64,000 nucleotides of DNA from JAOUEA01 sp963719165 (GCA_963719165.1 CAVRAV010000001.1:868001-932000); one strand, 5' to 3'. Positions 42,446 through 49,893 are shown, counted from the stretch's first letter. Notes: a model not told the origin generated them from the letters alone. Translations and numbers: made by a program.

Positions 42446-43093
42446 TCAGCCCTCTTCCGGCTCGTCGAGATCCGGCCAGGGTGCGACGTCGACCTCGTTG
42501 CCTTCCGGATCGGCGAGGGTCCACCACAACGGCGCGTGCCCGTCGTACACGATGCGACCACCGGCCTCGATCGCTGCGGCTATGCGACCCTCCGCCTGCT
42601 CGTGCGGCACGTAGAGATCGACGTGGATCCGGTTCCGCTGCGGGCGGGGCGCGTCCATCTGCTGGAACCAGACCGTCGGCCCGATGTGCTTCGGATCGGC
42701 CAGGCTGTCGCCGGTGAGCTCGACGAAGTCGTACCCGAGGATCGCCTGCCAGAAGGGCAACACGTCCGCCATGACGAGCGCGTCGATCGCGATCTGCACG
42801 TTCTGGACACCCGCTGGGTCGGCCACGATGTCGAGATCGCTCGCGATCGCCGAGATGCCCGCTGTCAGGGTCAGATCGTCCTCGGTCAGGACGCTCCGGT
42901 CGTCGGCGACGAGTCGCACCGTGACGCCGTCGGGGCGCAGGTCCAGATGGGCACGGTCCCCGGCTCCCACCAGCCCGCTGATCGCCTGCGCCAACCCGAC
43001 ACCTTGGGCGAGCGAATCCGTCCTGAACCGCGTCGCGGCCGTGTGCTGGATCACACGCCAGCCGATCTCGTGGAACCGTGACGGCTGGATCAT
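42446..43093 (-). CDS. Fusion of a pterin-carbinolamine-dehydratase-like domain with a VOC domain
   Basis: A 215-residue protein. The first ~85 residues (GWRVIQHTAATRFRTDSLAQ...DLRPDGVTVRL) resemble a PCD/DCoH fold, although the catalytic histidine pair is not obvious. From residue about 98 a VOC (glyoxalase/bleomycin-resistance) domain follows, with VQIAIDALVMADVLPFWQAILGY, RIHVDLYVP and DPEGNEVDVAPW. This two-domain architecture is recurrent in actinobacteria but uncharacterised. It is the only gene between tRNA-Val copy B and the intact tRNA-Val gene. Confidence 0.85.
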   Translation of the reverse strand: MIQPSRFHEIGWRVIQHTAATRFRTDSLAQGVGLAQAISGLVGAGDRAHLDLRPDGVTVRLVADDRSVLTEDDLTLTAGISAIASDLDIVADPAGVQNVQIAIDALVMADVLPFWQAILGYDFVELTGDSLADPKHIGPTVWFQQMDAPRPQRNRIHVDLYVPHEQAEGRIAAAIEAGGRIVYDGHAPLWWTLADPEGNEVDVAPWPDLDEPEEG

Positions 43094-43158
43094 CTACCGC
43101 TGGACCTCCCGAGGGTCGACGGAGGTGATCATATGCCGCGGCCCTCAGTCTGGTCTCC

Positions 43159-43212
43159 CAGGTCGTCCGGTGGGCGCGGCAGGTTTTGAACCTGCGACCT
43201 CTCGCGTGTGAG
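43159..43212 (-). repeat. Intact-gene copy of the tRNA-Val 3'-end repeat
   Basis: This is the reference copy of the repeat seen at 42084-42136 and, decayed, at 40598-40656. It spans the 3' flank and 3' half of tRNA-Val(CAC) up to the anticodon loop. In an integration model it is the attachment site that restores the tRNA gene. Confidence 0.85.
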
Positions 43213-43242
43213 GCGAGCGCTCTCCCACTGAGCTACGCGCCC
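43171..43242 (-). tRNA. tRNA-Val (anticodon CAC)
   Basis: A complete 72-base cloverleaf on the minus strand: acceptor GGGCGCG pairs with CGCGCCC, discriminator A, D-arm GCTCAGTGGGAGAGC, anticodon stem CTCGC/GCGAG around loop CTCACAC, and T-arm GCAGG/CCTGC with loop TTCAAAA. CCA is not encoded. A TATCGT -10 lies at 43253-43258. Its 3' half is duplicated twice further left. Confidence 0.95.
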
Positions 43243-43302
43243 GAACGGCCTCACGATAGCAAGGATCGCGACCGGCACCGGGGCGCTCTCCACCGACAAA
43301 GG

Positions 43303-43335
43303 GACGGCGGCACGTGCCCGCGTCGTGCCGCCGTC
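43303..43335. terminator. Perfect 12-base-pair hairpin upstream of tRNA-Val
   Basis: GACGGCGGCACG (43303-43314) and CGTGCCGCCGTC (43324-43335) pair perfectly around a 9-base loop. It lies between the SHOCT gene (ending at 43503) and the tRNA-Val promoter, so it probably terminates the SHOCT transcript. There is no U-tract. Confidence 0.55.
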
Positions 43336-43502
43336 GTCGCCCGGGCACGGATGCCCGAACGTTCTATGGGAGGACCGTGCCGAGTGTGTCACGACCCCCG
43401 GCCGTCCGCAAGGCGACGACGTGGGCCACCCGGGCCGCCGGCGGCACCGAGAGCGGGGCGCGGCTCCGCCGGACACGCCCCGGTTTCGCGGTCAACAACC
43501 TC

Positions 43503-43877
43503 CTACCCGAGCCGCTGGAGGATCGATGCCTTCTTCTTCTCGAACTCCTCGTCCGACAAGATGCCCTGGTCGTGAAGCTCCGCGAGTCGTCTGATCTGAT
43601 CGATCGGGTCGCCGGCCCGCGGAGACGTAGCTCCGTTCGCCGTGACCTCTTCCGCTTCGACCCGACGTTGCGCCTCGTCGAGCGCTCGACGATTCTCTTC
43701 TGAGGGGTCGAGCCGGTAGCGCTCACGCGCCTCCCTGATCTCGGCTTGGGCGATGGCCCAGTTCTTCGCCTCAGACTCCTCGGACGCCGTGGGGCGGTCG
43801 GTGTTTCGGATGACGACGACGAACAAGATCACGAGCAGGATGACGAGGATGAGGCCCGCAGGCGCCACGATGATCAA
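43503..43877 (-). CDS. Membrane-anchored SHOCT-domain protein
   Basis: A 124-residue protein with one N-terminal transmembrane helix (GLILVILLVILFVVVI), a charged helical linker (EIREARERYRLDPSEENRRALDEAQRR) and a C-terminal SHOCT motif (DPIDQIRRLAELHDQGILSDEEFEKK, cited here as two halves of one motif from residue 92 on). SHOCT motifs are short oligomerisation elements of unknown wider role. Start is TTG with GGAG 8-9 bases upstream; a TACACT -10 candidate is at 43906-43911. Confidence 0.85.
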   Translation of the reverse strand: MIIVAPAGLILVILLVILFVVVIRNTDRPTASEESEAKNWAIAQAEIREARERYRLDPSEENRRALDEAQRRVEAEEVTANGATSPRAGDPIDQIRRLAELHDQGILSDEEFEKKKASILQRLG

Positions 43878-44148
43878 ACGATCCGCTCCGTTGGCAGGTG
43901 GGTGAAGTGTAGGTGCGCTGGCCGCTCCCCGCTAGTCGCGATCCGGCCGACTGACGACGTTGACCTCAACGCTATGGTCTGCAACCGGGGTCCGCGTCGA
44001 AGGAGGGATGAGGCGCCCCGCCTCCAGCGATCGCTAGGAGCTGAGCGATGCCGGCCCCGTCACGGGAGAAGGCCCCCATCCATACACATCGCGGTACCGA
44101 TTCGGGTTATCATCTGAAGCAACCGTGTGAGTCCGAAAGGACGACGCC

Positions 44149-45184
44149 TTGAGGCACGTGGGCCGGACAACGATCGCATCAGCAGCCGTATCGCTCGTGG
44201 CAGCGATCGTTCTCGGGCAGGCCGTCGCGAACGCTGCCGTTTCACCGAGGACCGGGAATGCACCGTGGCGAGCGCCTCGCGCCGGTTTGGCGGGCGAGCG
44301 CGTGTGGGGCTACCGGGCGTTCTTCCACCTCCCAGGCTCGCAGGATCGCTGGGAGCTGGACGCCACGCACGATGGAACAGGCAGTCACCTGGGCCTGGGG
44401 GAGGGCAACCCTCACTGGGGCGTCTCTGGTGTTGCGCAAGGGCATCTATGGTCGTTCGACCTGCCCGGCGGTGCGCTCGGGGTCAGGACCGACCTGGGTG
44501 GAGGGCATGTCAGAACCGGTGCGGCCATGGGAGCCTTCGGATCGATCGACCTCACGTTCGCGCCGAACAAGCCCCTGAGGGTGCAGCGTGATCTCTGCCA
44601 GACCGGGGCGGTGCTCGCGACCAGCCGCTCCCGGCCGGGCCACCTCACCGGCGATCTAACGTTCGCCGCGAACGAGGGATCGCTCCCGCCTCCGTTCAGC
44701 GTCGCGTCCGCCAAGGCGAGGGTCACTACAACCACGTACACGGGCGCGACCTGCCCGAGCGTCAAGCGCTGCGGTCGCCCCGGGGGGTTCGTGATGTTCC
44801 ATGGAACCGGCACCTCCGTGCTGACGGCCGACGTGAATCACCGTGGGACCGGCTGGCAGCTGCGGGCGTGGGTCACGGAGGTATCGGGCCCGGCCACGAT
44901 CTCGCACTCGGTCTATGCGTTCCACGAGGGCGCGCGACCACCGACGGTGGTGACGGAACCCGGCGGCGGCGTGGGCATCGACGCGAGCATCGTCGATCCG
45001 GCCCTCAGCGGATCGACTTACGTTCGCCCCCACAACATCGAGCATTCGGCCGTCGCGCTGCGGCTCGGTGGAGAGGACCGACCTCGTTTGGACGGCGGGG
45101 ACCCTGACGGCGGACCTCGACTCCGGTCCCGTCGTCTTCACCGGCTCGACGTTGGCCGGGCGCGAGGTCCAGTTCCACCACTGA
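44149..45184 (+). pseudogene. Secreted protein of unknown function with a likely C-terminal frameshift
   Basis: The TTG start at 44149 has AAAGGACG upstream and opens a signal peptide (TTIASAAVSLVAAIVLGQAVANA). The mature region is rich in Gly, Thr and beta-like segments (GERVWGYRAFFHLPGSQDRW; GFVMFHGTGTSVLTADVN) and matches no family I recognise. In the first frame it ends at 45213 with an Arg/Pro-rich, non-protein-like tail. A one-base shift near 45060 instead gives a sensible end, GSVERTDLVWTAGTL then VVFTGSTLAGREVQFHH, stopping at 45184. The last 40 residues therefore suggest a frameshift, real or from sequencing. Confidence 0.65.
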
Positions 45185-45415
45185 CGGGACGGCGTCGGGG
45201 CTCCTCCGTGTGACGAGCACGACCGATGAGGCAACGCCCCTTTGCTTGGCGCTCCCGAAAGGTTGACGCTCCAGGCATGCGACTCCGCTTCGTTGCGGTG
45301 CTCAATCCGGCGTTCGAGGCCTCGAGCTGGCCTTCGATCTTCCGGTACTTCCCGGTACTTCGCAGACCGCGATGGCCAGGTGGACAGCGCTGGCCGCGGC
45401 ACCCATACTCGGTGT

Positions 45416-45841
45416 GTGGATACACAACGACCTCCCCGTCGGACCCTCATCGCGAGCTGGATCCTGCTCTCCTACGCCCTCCTCGAGATGACCTTGCTAG
45501 CGCTCAGGCTGCGGGATGGCGAGATGGTTGCCGTCGTGTTCGTCTCGATCGGGTGTTTCGCTGCGGTCCGCATCGTCGCCGGGATCGGTTTGATGATCGG
45601 TCGGCGATGGGGCTGGGTCCTCGGCTGCGTCCTCGGCGTCCTCGATCTCGTCGCCGCCTACCCGCTCTTGCAGGCCGCCTCCGATGTGCGCGGCTTCCGA
45701 CCCGTGGCGCGTCCGTTCCTCATCGACCTCTGTAGCGGCATCGCGCTCCTGTTCTGCCTGCTCACACCCGCGACCGTCCGGTGGGTCTTCGGGCATACGC
45801 CGAGCACACCCGCTCGCGAACCGACGCTCCCATCGCCTTAG
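45416..45841 (+). CDS. Small polytopic membrane protein of unknown function
   Basis: From a GTG at 45416, a 141-residue protein with four hydrophobic segments (LIASWILLSYALLEMTLLAL, VAVVFVSIGCFAAVRIVAGIGLMIG in two parts, GWVLGCVLGVLDLVAAY, LIDLCSGIALLFCLL) and a polar tail. I recognise no family. The longer upstream frame has no protein-like character, so the later GTG is preferred. No operon partner is evident. Confidence 0.6.
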   Translation: MDTQRPPRRTLIASWILLSYALLEMTLLALRLRDGEMVAVVFVSIGCFAAVRIVAGIGLMIGRRWGWVLGCVLGVLDLVAAYPLLQAASDVRGFRPVARPFLIDLCSGIALLFCLLTPATVRWVFGHTPSTPAREPTLPSP

Positions 45842-46382
45842 GCGGTTCCAGGTTGGTCGGAGTGTCCGGGGCTGGGGCGAGGAGCGGCTCGAGTGTCCGA
45901 TCCATCCCTTCGGGAGCACCCCTCAGGAGCTTGCGCGCTGGTCCTCAGAGAGTCCCGAACTGAGCGTTCGTTGTATGTGCGCCCAGGAGGATGAGGGAGC
46001 GCCCCGTAGCATCCTCGCGGCGGGGATAGGCGCAGGCTTGATCACCTGCGCGGACAAGGCCGGCAATCCCTTACGGCTTTCCTCGCCACCTTAGAAGAGG
46101 GAGCGATGGAAAGAGGATCCCGGATGGGATTCGAGACCTACTACGGGCTGAGGCGCGAGGTGCTCAGTCAGGGGGCGCTTCAGCTTCATCGACTCCGAGG
46201 AGCGACTGCCAGATATGGACGTGCGGCGCGTCCTCGCCCATGACGATTACGGGATCCGACAGCGCTGCAGCATCACGCCGAACATCTCCATCCCACGAAC
46301 CCTGGCCAGAAAGAGAGACAGGATCGATCCAGGCGAGGATGCTCCCGTAGACACCATCGGATAGAGGAAGGAGAATCTGGCC
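45842..46382. other. Gene-poor accessory stretch
   Basis: About 540 bases with only weak candidates. On the plus strand a 45-codon frame from ATG at 46108 follows GAGGGAGC. On the minus strand an 85-codon frame (46164-46421) has a protein-like tail (DPVIVMGEDAPHVHIWQSLL) but overlaps the better supported small gene at 46383. Neither has a recognisable family, and both may be remnants. Confidence 0.45.
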
Positions 46383-46460
46383 GTGGCTCGATGTCCTGTC
46401 TGCGGCGTAACCAGCCACCACGAGTGGGCCGGCTGGCTCTCACACGAGGACGCCGGATGA
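46383..46460 (+). CDS. 25-residue zinc-ribbon-like microprotein
   Basis: A very short gene: GTG at 46383, stop TGA at 46458-46460. The product begins ARCPVCGVTSHHEWAGWL after the start residue, with a CPVC knuckle and an HH pair that could bind one zinc ion. Support comes from an excellent ribosome site (AGGAAGGAG, 9 bases before the GTG) and a 4-base ATGA overlap with the next gene, the pattern of translational coupling. No family is recognised. It could be a real microprotein or a leader peptide for the downstream membrane protein. Confidence 0.55.
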   Translation: MARCPVCGVTSHHEWAGWLSHEDAG

Positions 46461-47101
46461 ACCAGATCGACCCCTACTCGCAGACAATCATCTTCGCGAT
46501 CCTCGCGTCGGCGCTGCTCTACGCCTGCTGGCTCGTGCTGAAGAGGTCCGCGCGGCTCATGACGACACGCAGAGTCACCATCATCGGAGGCGTCGCCGTC
46601 ACGTTGGCACTGGCAGTCACGGCGGTTCTGGCGTTGCAGCGAACGGTCTTCAGCTACGCGACGCTGCGGACCCCTCTATCGCCGACACCCGGCGTTCTCG
46701 CGCCGGCGGCCGACGCCAAGCCCGACACGCCGGAAGAGCGAGCCCAGAAGGCGCTCACCGCAATCAACGGCGCGCTCAACGAGGCGCTCGGAATCTCGCC
46801 CGACGATCCAACGTTCACGCCCACGACGGCTCACACGACCGCGCCAACGACGGGCGGACCGGGAGGTTCGGGCGGCACGGGCGGCGGCACGGGAGGCGTG
46901 GGCGGGACACCATCCCCGACACCACCTCCCACGAGCCCTCCGCCTACGACTACGCCTTCTCCAACGACACCACCGCCAACATCTCCACCTCCCACGCAGC
47001 CGCCTCCAACAAGCCCTCCGCCAACGACACCGCCCCCGACAACTGACCCGCCCCCGACGAGTCCTCCTCCGACGACACAGTCGAGGAGCGTAGAACTTTG
47101 A
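46457..47101 (+). CDS. Membrane protein with a long Pro/Thr-rich extracytoplasmic tail
   Basis: A 214-residue protein from the ATG at 46457. Two hydrophobic segments (IIFAILASALLYACWLVL and IIGGVAVTLALAVTAVLAL) flank a short basic loop, then a helical stretch (EERAQKALTAINGALNEAL). A Gly-rich block (GGPGGSGGTGGGTGG) follows, then about 70 residues of degenerate PPPTSPPPTT repeats ending QSRSVEL. The tail looks like a cell-wall-spanning spacer that may be glycosylated. The start overlaps the microprotein stop. The end lies next to an integrase remnant, so truncation of the C-terminus is possible. Confidence 0.75.
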   Translation: MNQIDPYSQTIIFAILASALLYACWLVLKRSARLMTTRRVTIIGGVAVTLALAVTAVLALQRTVFSYATLRTPLSPTPGVLAPAADAKPDTPEERAQKALTAINGALNEALGISPDDPTFTPTTAHTTAPTTGGPGGSGGTGGGTGGVGGTPSPTPPPTSPPPTTTPSPTTPPPTSPPPTQPPPTSPPPTTPPPTTDPPPTSPPPTTQSRSVEL

Positions 47102-47105
47102 TCGC

Positions 47106-47141
47106 TCTCTGCACCCCTCAGTCGGTCTCTGCACCCCTCAG
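47106..47141. repeat. Two 16-base direct repeats (TCTCTGCACCCCTCAG)
   Basis: Identical 16-mers at 47106-47121 and 47126-47141, a 20-base period. They lie exactly between the Pro/Thr-rich gene and the truncated integrase, whose stop codon falls inside the second copy, so they may mark a deletion or recombination junction. Confidence 0.8.
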
Positions 47142-47514
47142 GAGGTAGCCTCCAGCTCCCCGAGGGCGCGGAAGTCGTCGGGCTTCAGGTTCGCGATCTT
47201 CTTGCGCTCGATGGAGCGCGGCGTGATGTAGGCGTGAACGCACGACCGGTATCGGGCCAGGGTCGTGGCCTTCAGTGTCAACGCGCAGTCCTCGATGAAA
47301 GTGTCGAGGTACTTCCCCAACGTCATCGTGATCGCCGGGGGCGGACCCTCTACGAGGGCCGCGGCTAGCGCCTTGTCAGCGTCCCTGCGGGTGGGGAACG
47401 TCCCGATGCTGCGCCGCCGCCCATCGGTCGGGAGGTGATCTGCGCGGTGTAGCTGCCGTTGGAGCGCGCGACGACGGTGCCGCTCCCTGCGCTGCGTTTC
47501 CTGGTCGTGCCCAC
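47138..47514 (-). pseudogene. Tyrosine-type integrase remnant, N-terminal half only, frameshifted
   Basis: From GTG at 47514 the arm-binding N-terminus reads GTTRKRSAGSGTVVARSNG then SYTAQITSRP. A frame change near 47420 leads into RSIGTFPTRRDADKALAAAL and the SAM-like core-binding domain TLGKYLDTFIEDCALTLKAT, LARYRSCVHAYITPRSIERK, ending LKPDDFRALGELEATS. The whole catalytic domain (R...HxxR...Y) is missing, so it cannot recombine DNA. It points leftwards and lies on the 3' side of tRNA-Val(GAC), the standard place for a tRNA-targeting integrase. Confidence 0.8.
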
Positions 47515-47642
47515 GGAAGGCCTCCCTTGTGAGGTCCGAGGGCGCTCCAGGCGCCGGTGCTTCGAGGTGCTTAGCCCGGCCATCGCAACCGCATCGCAAC
47601 CGCGAGACCTCGCGGAGCCGCTCGTTGGAGCGTTTCCGCTGG

Positions 47643-47714
47643 TGGGCGCTAGAGGATTTGAACCTCTGACCTCTTCCGTGTCAAGGAAGCGCTCTCCCCC
47701 TGAGCTAAGCGCCC
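47643..47714 (-). tRNA. tRNA-Val (anticodon GAC)
   Basis: A 72-base cloverleaf: acceptor GGGCGCT/AGCGCCC, discriminator A, D-arm GCTCAGGGGGAGAGC, anticodon stem CTTCC/GGAAG with loop TTGACAC, T-arm CAGAGG/CCTCT with loop TTCAAAT. It lies 8 bases downstream of tRNA-Cys on the same strand, so the two are cotranscribed. Confidence 0.95.
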
Positions 47715-47722
47715 GGACTTCG

Positions 47723-47793
47723 AGGCGGGGACCGGAATCGAACCGGTGTGCGAGGCTTTGCAGGCCTCTGCCTAACCACTCGGCCACCCCGCC
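47723..47793 (-). tRNA. tRNA-Cys (anticodon GCA)
   Basis: A 71-base cloverleaf: acceptor GGCGGGG/CCCCGCC with discriminator U as usual for tRNA-Cys, anticodon stem GAGGC/GCCTC around loop CTGCAAA, T-arm ACCGG/CCGGT with loop TTCGATT. First gene of the Cys-Val tRNA pair. Confidence 0.95.
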
Positions 47794-47826
47794 GTGGTGG
47801 CTCGCTTCCGCCGCGAGCGAATGCAC

Positions 47827-47832
47827 AGTCTA
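47827..47832 (-). promoter_or_regulatory. Candidate -10 element of the tRNA-Cys/tRNA-Val pair (TAGACT)
   Basis: Reverse-strand TAGACT 34 bases upstream of the tRNA-Cys 5' end, the same hexamer seen upstream of alaS, relA, yajC and ruvC. It would give a short 5' leader. Confidence 0.45.
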
Positions 47833-47961
47833 CGCGACCACACGGAGTCGACTCCCCTCGACACCGTCACAAAGCGCTCCGATACCACCCGGTTGGGCAG
47901 CACCTCGGCGTTCAAGAGCTGATGCACCCGAGCCGATTCCCTCAGGGATGAGTGAGCTCAC

Positions 47962-48300
47962 GTGAAAGCCCACGTGGCGCTGTTCGCGCTGGCCCTGGTC
48001 GTTCTCGTGGGCGGCGTGACGATGGCGACGGTCGTCATCGGACCGTCCTGCCCGGATGGCTCCTATCGCAACGGCAGCGGATCCACGGTGCCCAGTGAGA
48101 CCGAGCCTGTGTTGAACGCGACCCCCTGCACGTCTTTCGCGACGCGTCCCGCTCCTTCCTCTGGCGTGGCCATCCCCCGCTATGCGACTGGTCTCGATCG
48201 CCGCTTGGGCGACCGACTGGGGGTCGGCACCGCGGCCGTGCTGCTCTCTGCCGGCCTGGCGGGTACGGCGTTGATCCAACGCCGAAGGACCCAACCGTAG
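47962..48300 (+). CDS. Small membrane protein of unknown function
   Basis: A 112-residue product from GTG at 47962. One hydrophobic segment lies at the N-terminus (VALFALALVVLVGGVTMATVV) and another near the C-terminus (AAVLLSAGLAGTALI), followed by a basic RRRTQP end. The intervening ~60 residues, with two cysteines and many Ser/Thr/Pro, would be outside the membrane. No family is recognised. It converges on the SGNH hydrolase gene. Confidence 0.6.
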   Translation: MKAHVALFALALVVLVGGVTMATVVIGPSCPDGSYRNGSGSTVPSETEPVLNATPCTSFATRPAPSSGVAIPRYATGLDRRLGDRLGVGTAAVLLSAGLAGTALIQRRRTQP

Positions 48301-48353
48301 TCCGCGAAAGCGTTGGTCAGCGTGTGACGGGCTAAGGACGACGGGAAGAACCG

Positions 48354-49244
48354 CTAGGGCAGCAGACCTTGGAGCTCCCGGAAGAACGTGCGCGCGATCT
48401 TCCGGTAGCCCACCCTGTTCGCGTGCGGGTCTCCGGCGAACCTCGGCGAGCAGAACCAGGTCCACCTGCAGGAGAGGGCAACATTCACAGGGACCCGACC
48501 GCGCCCGGGCACGACGACGGCAGGCGTGAAGTCGTCGATCCGGAAGGTCGCCGCCACATCCGCAACGGTGGCTCCGGCACCCGCGTAGGCGGAGGCGAGC
48601 GCTCCGTTGAAGACGGTCCAAGCATGCTGATCGGCATGCGCGAGCGCGCGACCCCCGCGGATCAGACCCCAGAGGCCGAGGAACGGGTTGTAGTACCTCA
48701 TCGCAACGATCGGCACGCCCGGCGCTGCCGTCGCCAGGGCATCAACGATCTCGGTCAACCGCGTCTGCAGCTTGGGGACGAGGCCGACGGTGCACGGCTT
48801 CCGGATCAACAAGTCGGAGCCAAGGCAATGGTTGAGGAGGTCGTTCGCTCCAACGTCGATCGTGATGAATGCGACCTCCCCCGGATGCGCCAACAAGAAC
48901 GACAGCGCAGCGTCCAGCTGCGACCCGGCCGCATAATGGCACGGCGAGTGTTCACCCGTGATCAGCGATCGACTCGTCTCGCCGGCGCAACCTACGTTCC
49001 GGAGGCTGAGCGCCGGCATCCCCTGACGGATCCGCCGCCATAGATCGTCCACGTACCCTCCCGTGGTTTGGCCACGGTTCGGCTGATAGCCCACCGCCAG
49101 GGAGTCGCCGAGCGCGAGGTAGGAGACAGGCCCTCCACCAACCGCGCGCGCAGGTGTGATGGCACCCCCCCACATCGAGATGATGAGCGTCACCGCGACG
49201 GCCGTCGCCGAGAGCCTTCGCAACGAGCACCGCCTTCCATCCAT
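48354..49244 (-). CDS. Secreted SGNH/GDSL-type esterase
   Basis: A 296-residue exported hydrolase. The signal peptide is LSATAVAVTLIISMWGGAITPARA. All four SGNH blocks are visible: YLALGDSLAVGYQ (nucleophile Ser), the glycine in RNVGCAGETS, the oxyanion Asn in DVGANDLLN, and D-x-HxN in GDPHANRVGYRKIA. Four to six cysteines suggest disulfide bonds as in actinobacterial secreted esterases. Substrate unknown. ATG at 49244 gives a normal signal peptide; the longer frame adds 75 residues that are not protein-like. Confidence 0.9.
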   Translation of the reverse strand: MDGRRCSLRRLSATAVAVTLIISMWGGAITPARAVGGGPVSYLALGDSLAVGYQPNRGQTTGGYVDDLWRRIRQGMPALSLRNVGCAGETSRSLITGEHSPCHYAAGSQLDAALSFLLAHPGEVAFITIDVGANDLLNHCLGSDLLIRKPCTVGLVPKLQTRLTEIVDALATAAPGVPIVAMRYYNPFLGLWGLIRGGRALAHADQHAWTVFNGALASAYAGAGATVADVAATFRIDDFTPAVVVPGRGRVPVNVALSCRWTWFCSPRFAGDPHANRVGYRKIARTFFRELQGLLP

Positions 49245-49353
49245 CGGCCCGATGCGACTCGGGCCTCGCGTTCGCGTGGGCGAGCCTAAGGGGTCGTTCG
49301 TGAGCCCGCAAATCGTCGCGCCGTGTGGCGCGGAAGCGGCCCCCCCTTGCCTA

Positions 49354-49893
49354 TCAGAGGTCGCGCAGGGAACCCGTCTCCTCACGTTCGGAGGAGTTGT
49401 CCAGCTTGGGCTCACCTGCGCTAACGGGTCTCGCCCGATCACCTGTCTCGCCGCCAGCAACGTTGGCAAGGATCGCTCCCGACGCGACGACCACTACCCC
49501 GGCGAGGACGGCCCAGTACCCCACCTCCCGAGAGCTCAGGGGCGATAGGGATCGTGTCGACTCGGTCTCGAGCAGGTACCCGATCCACGTCATCGCCCAC
49601 GCTGCCGAGGTGAAACCCAACGCGCGCGGGGCCCATCCTCGAGATCCTCGACGGGCGATCCCGATGATCGCGACGAGGGCGACGACCGCGACGCCGCCGA
49701 ACAGGATCAAGAGCGCCCCGCCCAGTACGACCCCACCGCGTGATCCTGTTAGCAGACGGTAGAGCGAGACCTCGCTGCCGGGCTGGGCAGCCCCGAGGAA
49801 CGGGAGGGAACAACCGATGACGAAGCAAGCGACCCCGATCAGCGCGACGACATAGCCGAGAACGCCGGCACGGTCACCCCTAGAGGTTTCCAC
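49354..49893 (-). CDS. Polytopic membrane protein of unknown function
   Basis: A 179-residue protein with four transmembrane helices (VLGYVVALIGVACFVIGCSL; GVVLGGALLILFGGVAVVALV; ALGFTSAAWAMTWIGYLL; GYWAVLAGVVVVASGAIL) and a polar C-terminus. The layout resembles small actinobacterial membrane proteins of unknown role; no catalytic motif is seen. Start is GTG at 49893. It appears to be monocistronic. Confidence 0.65.
   Translation of the reverse strand: METSRGDRAGVLGYVVALIGVACFVIGCSLPFLGAAQPGSEVSLYRLLTGSRGGVVLGGALLILFGGVAVVALVAIIGIARRGSRGWAPRALGFTSAAWAMTWIGYLLETESTRSLSPLSSREVGYWAVLAGVVVVASGAILANVAGGETGDRARPVSAGEPKLDNSSEREETGSLRDL

Noticed and set aside
46164..46421. Minus-strand 85-codon frame with a protein-like tail
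   Set aside because: It overlaps the better supported plus-strand microprotein, begins with consecutive GTGs lacking a clear ribosome site, and matches no family; kept only as a note.
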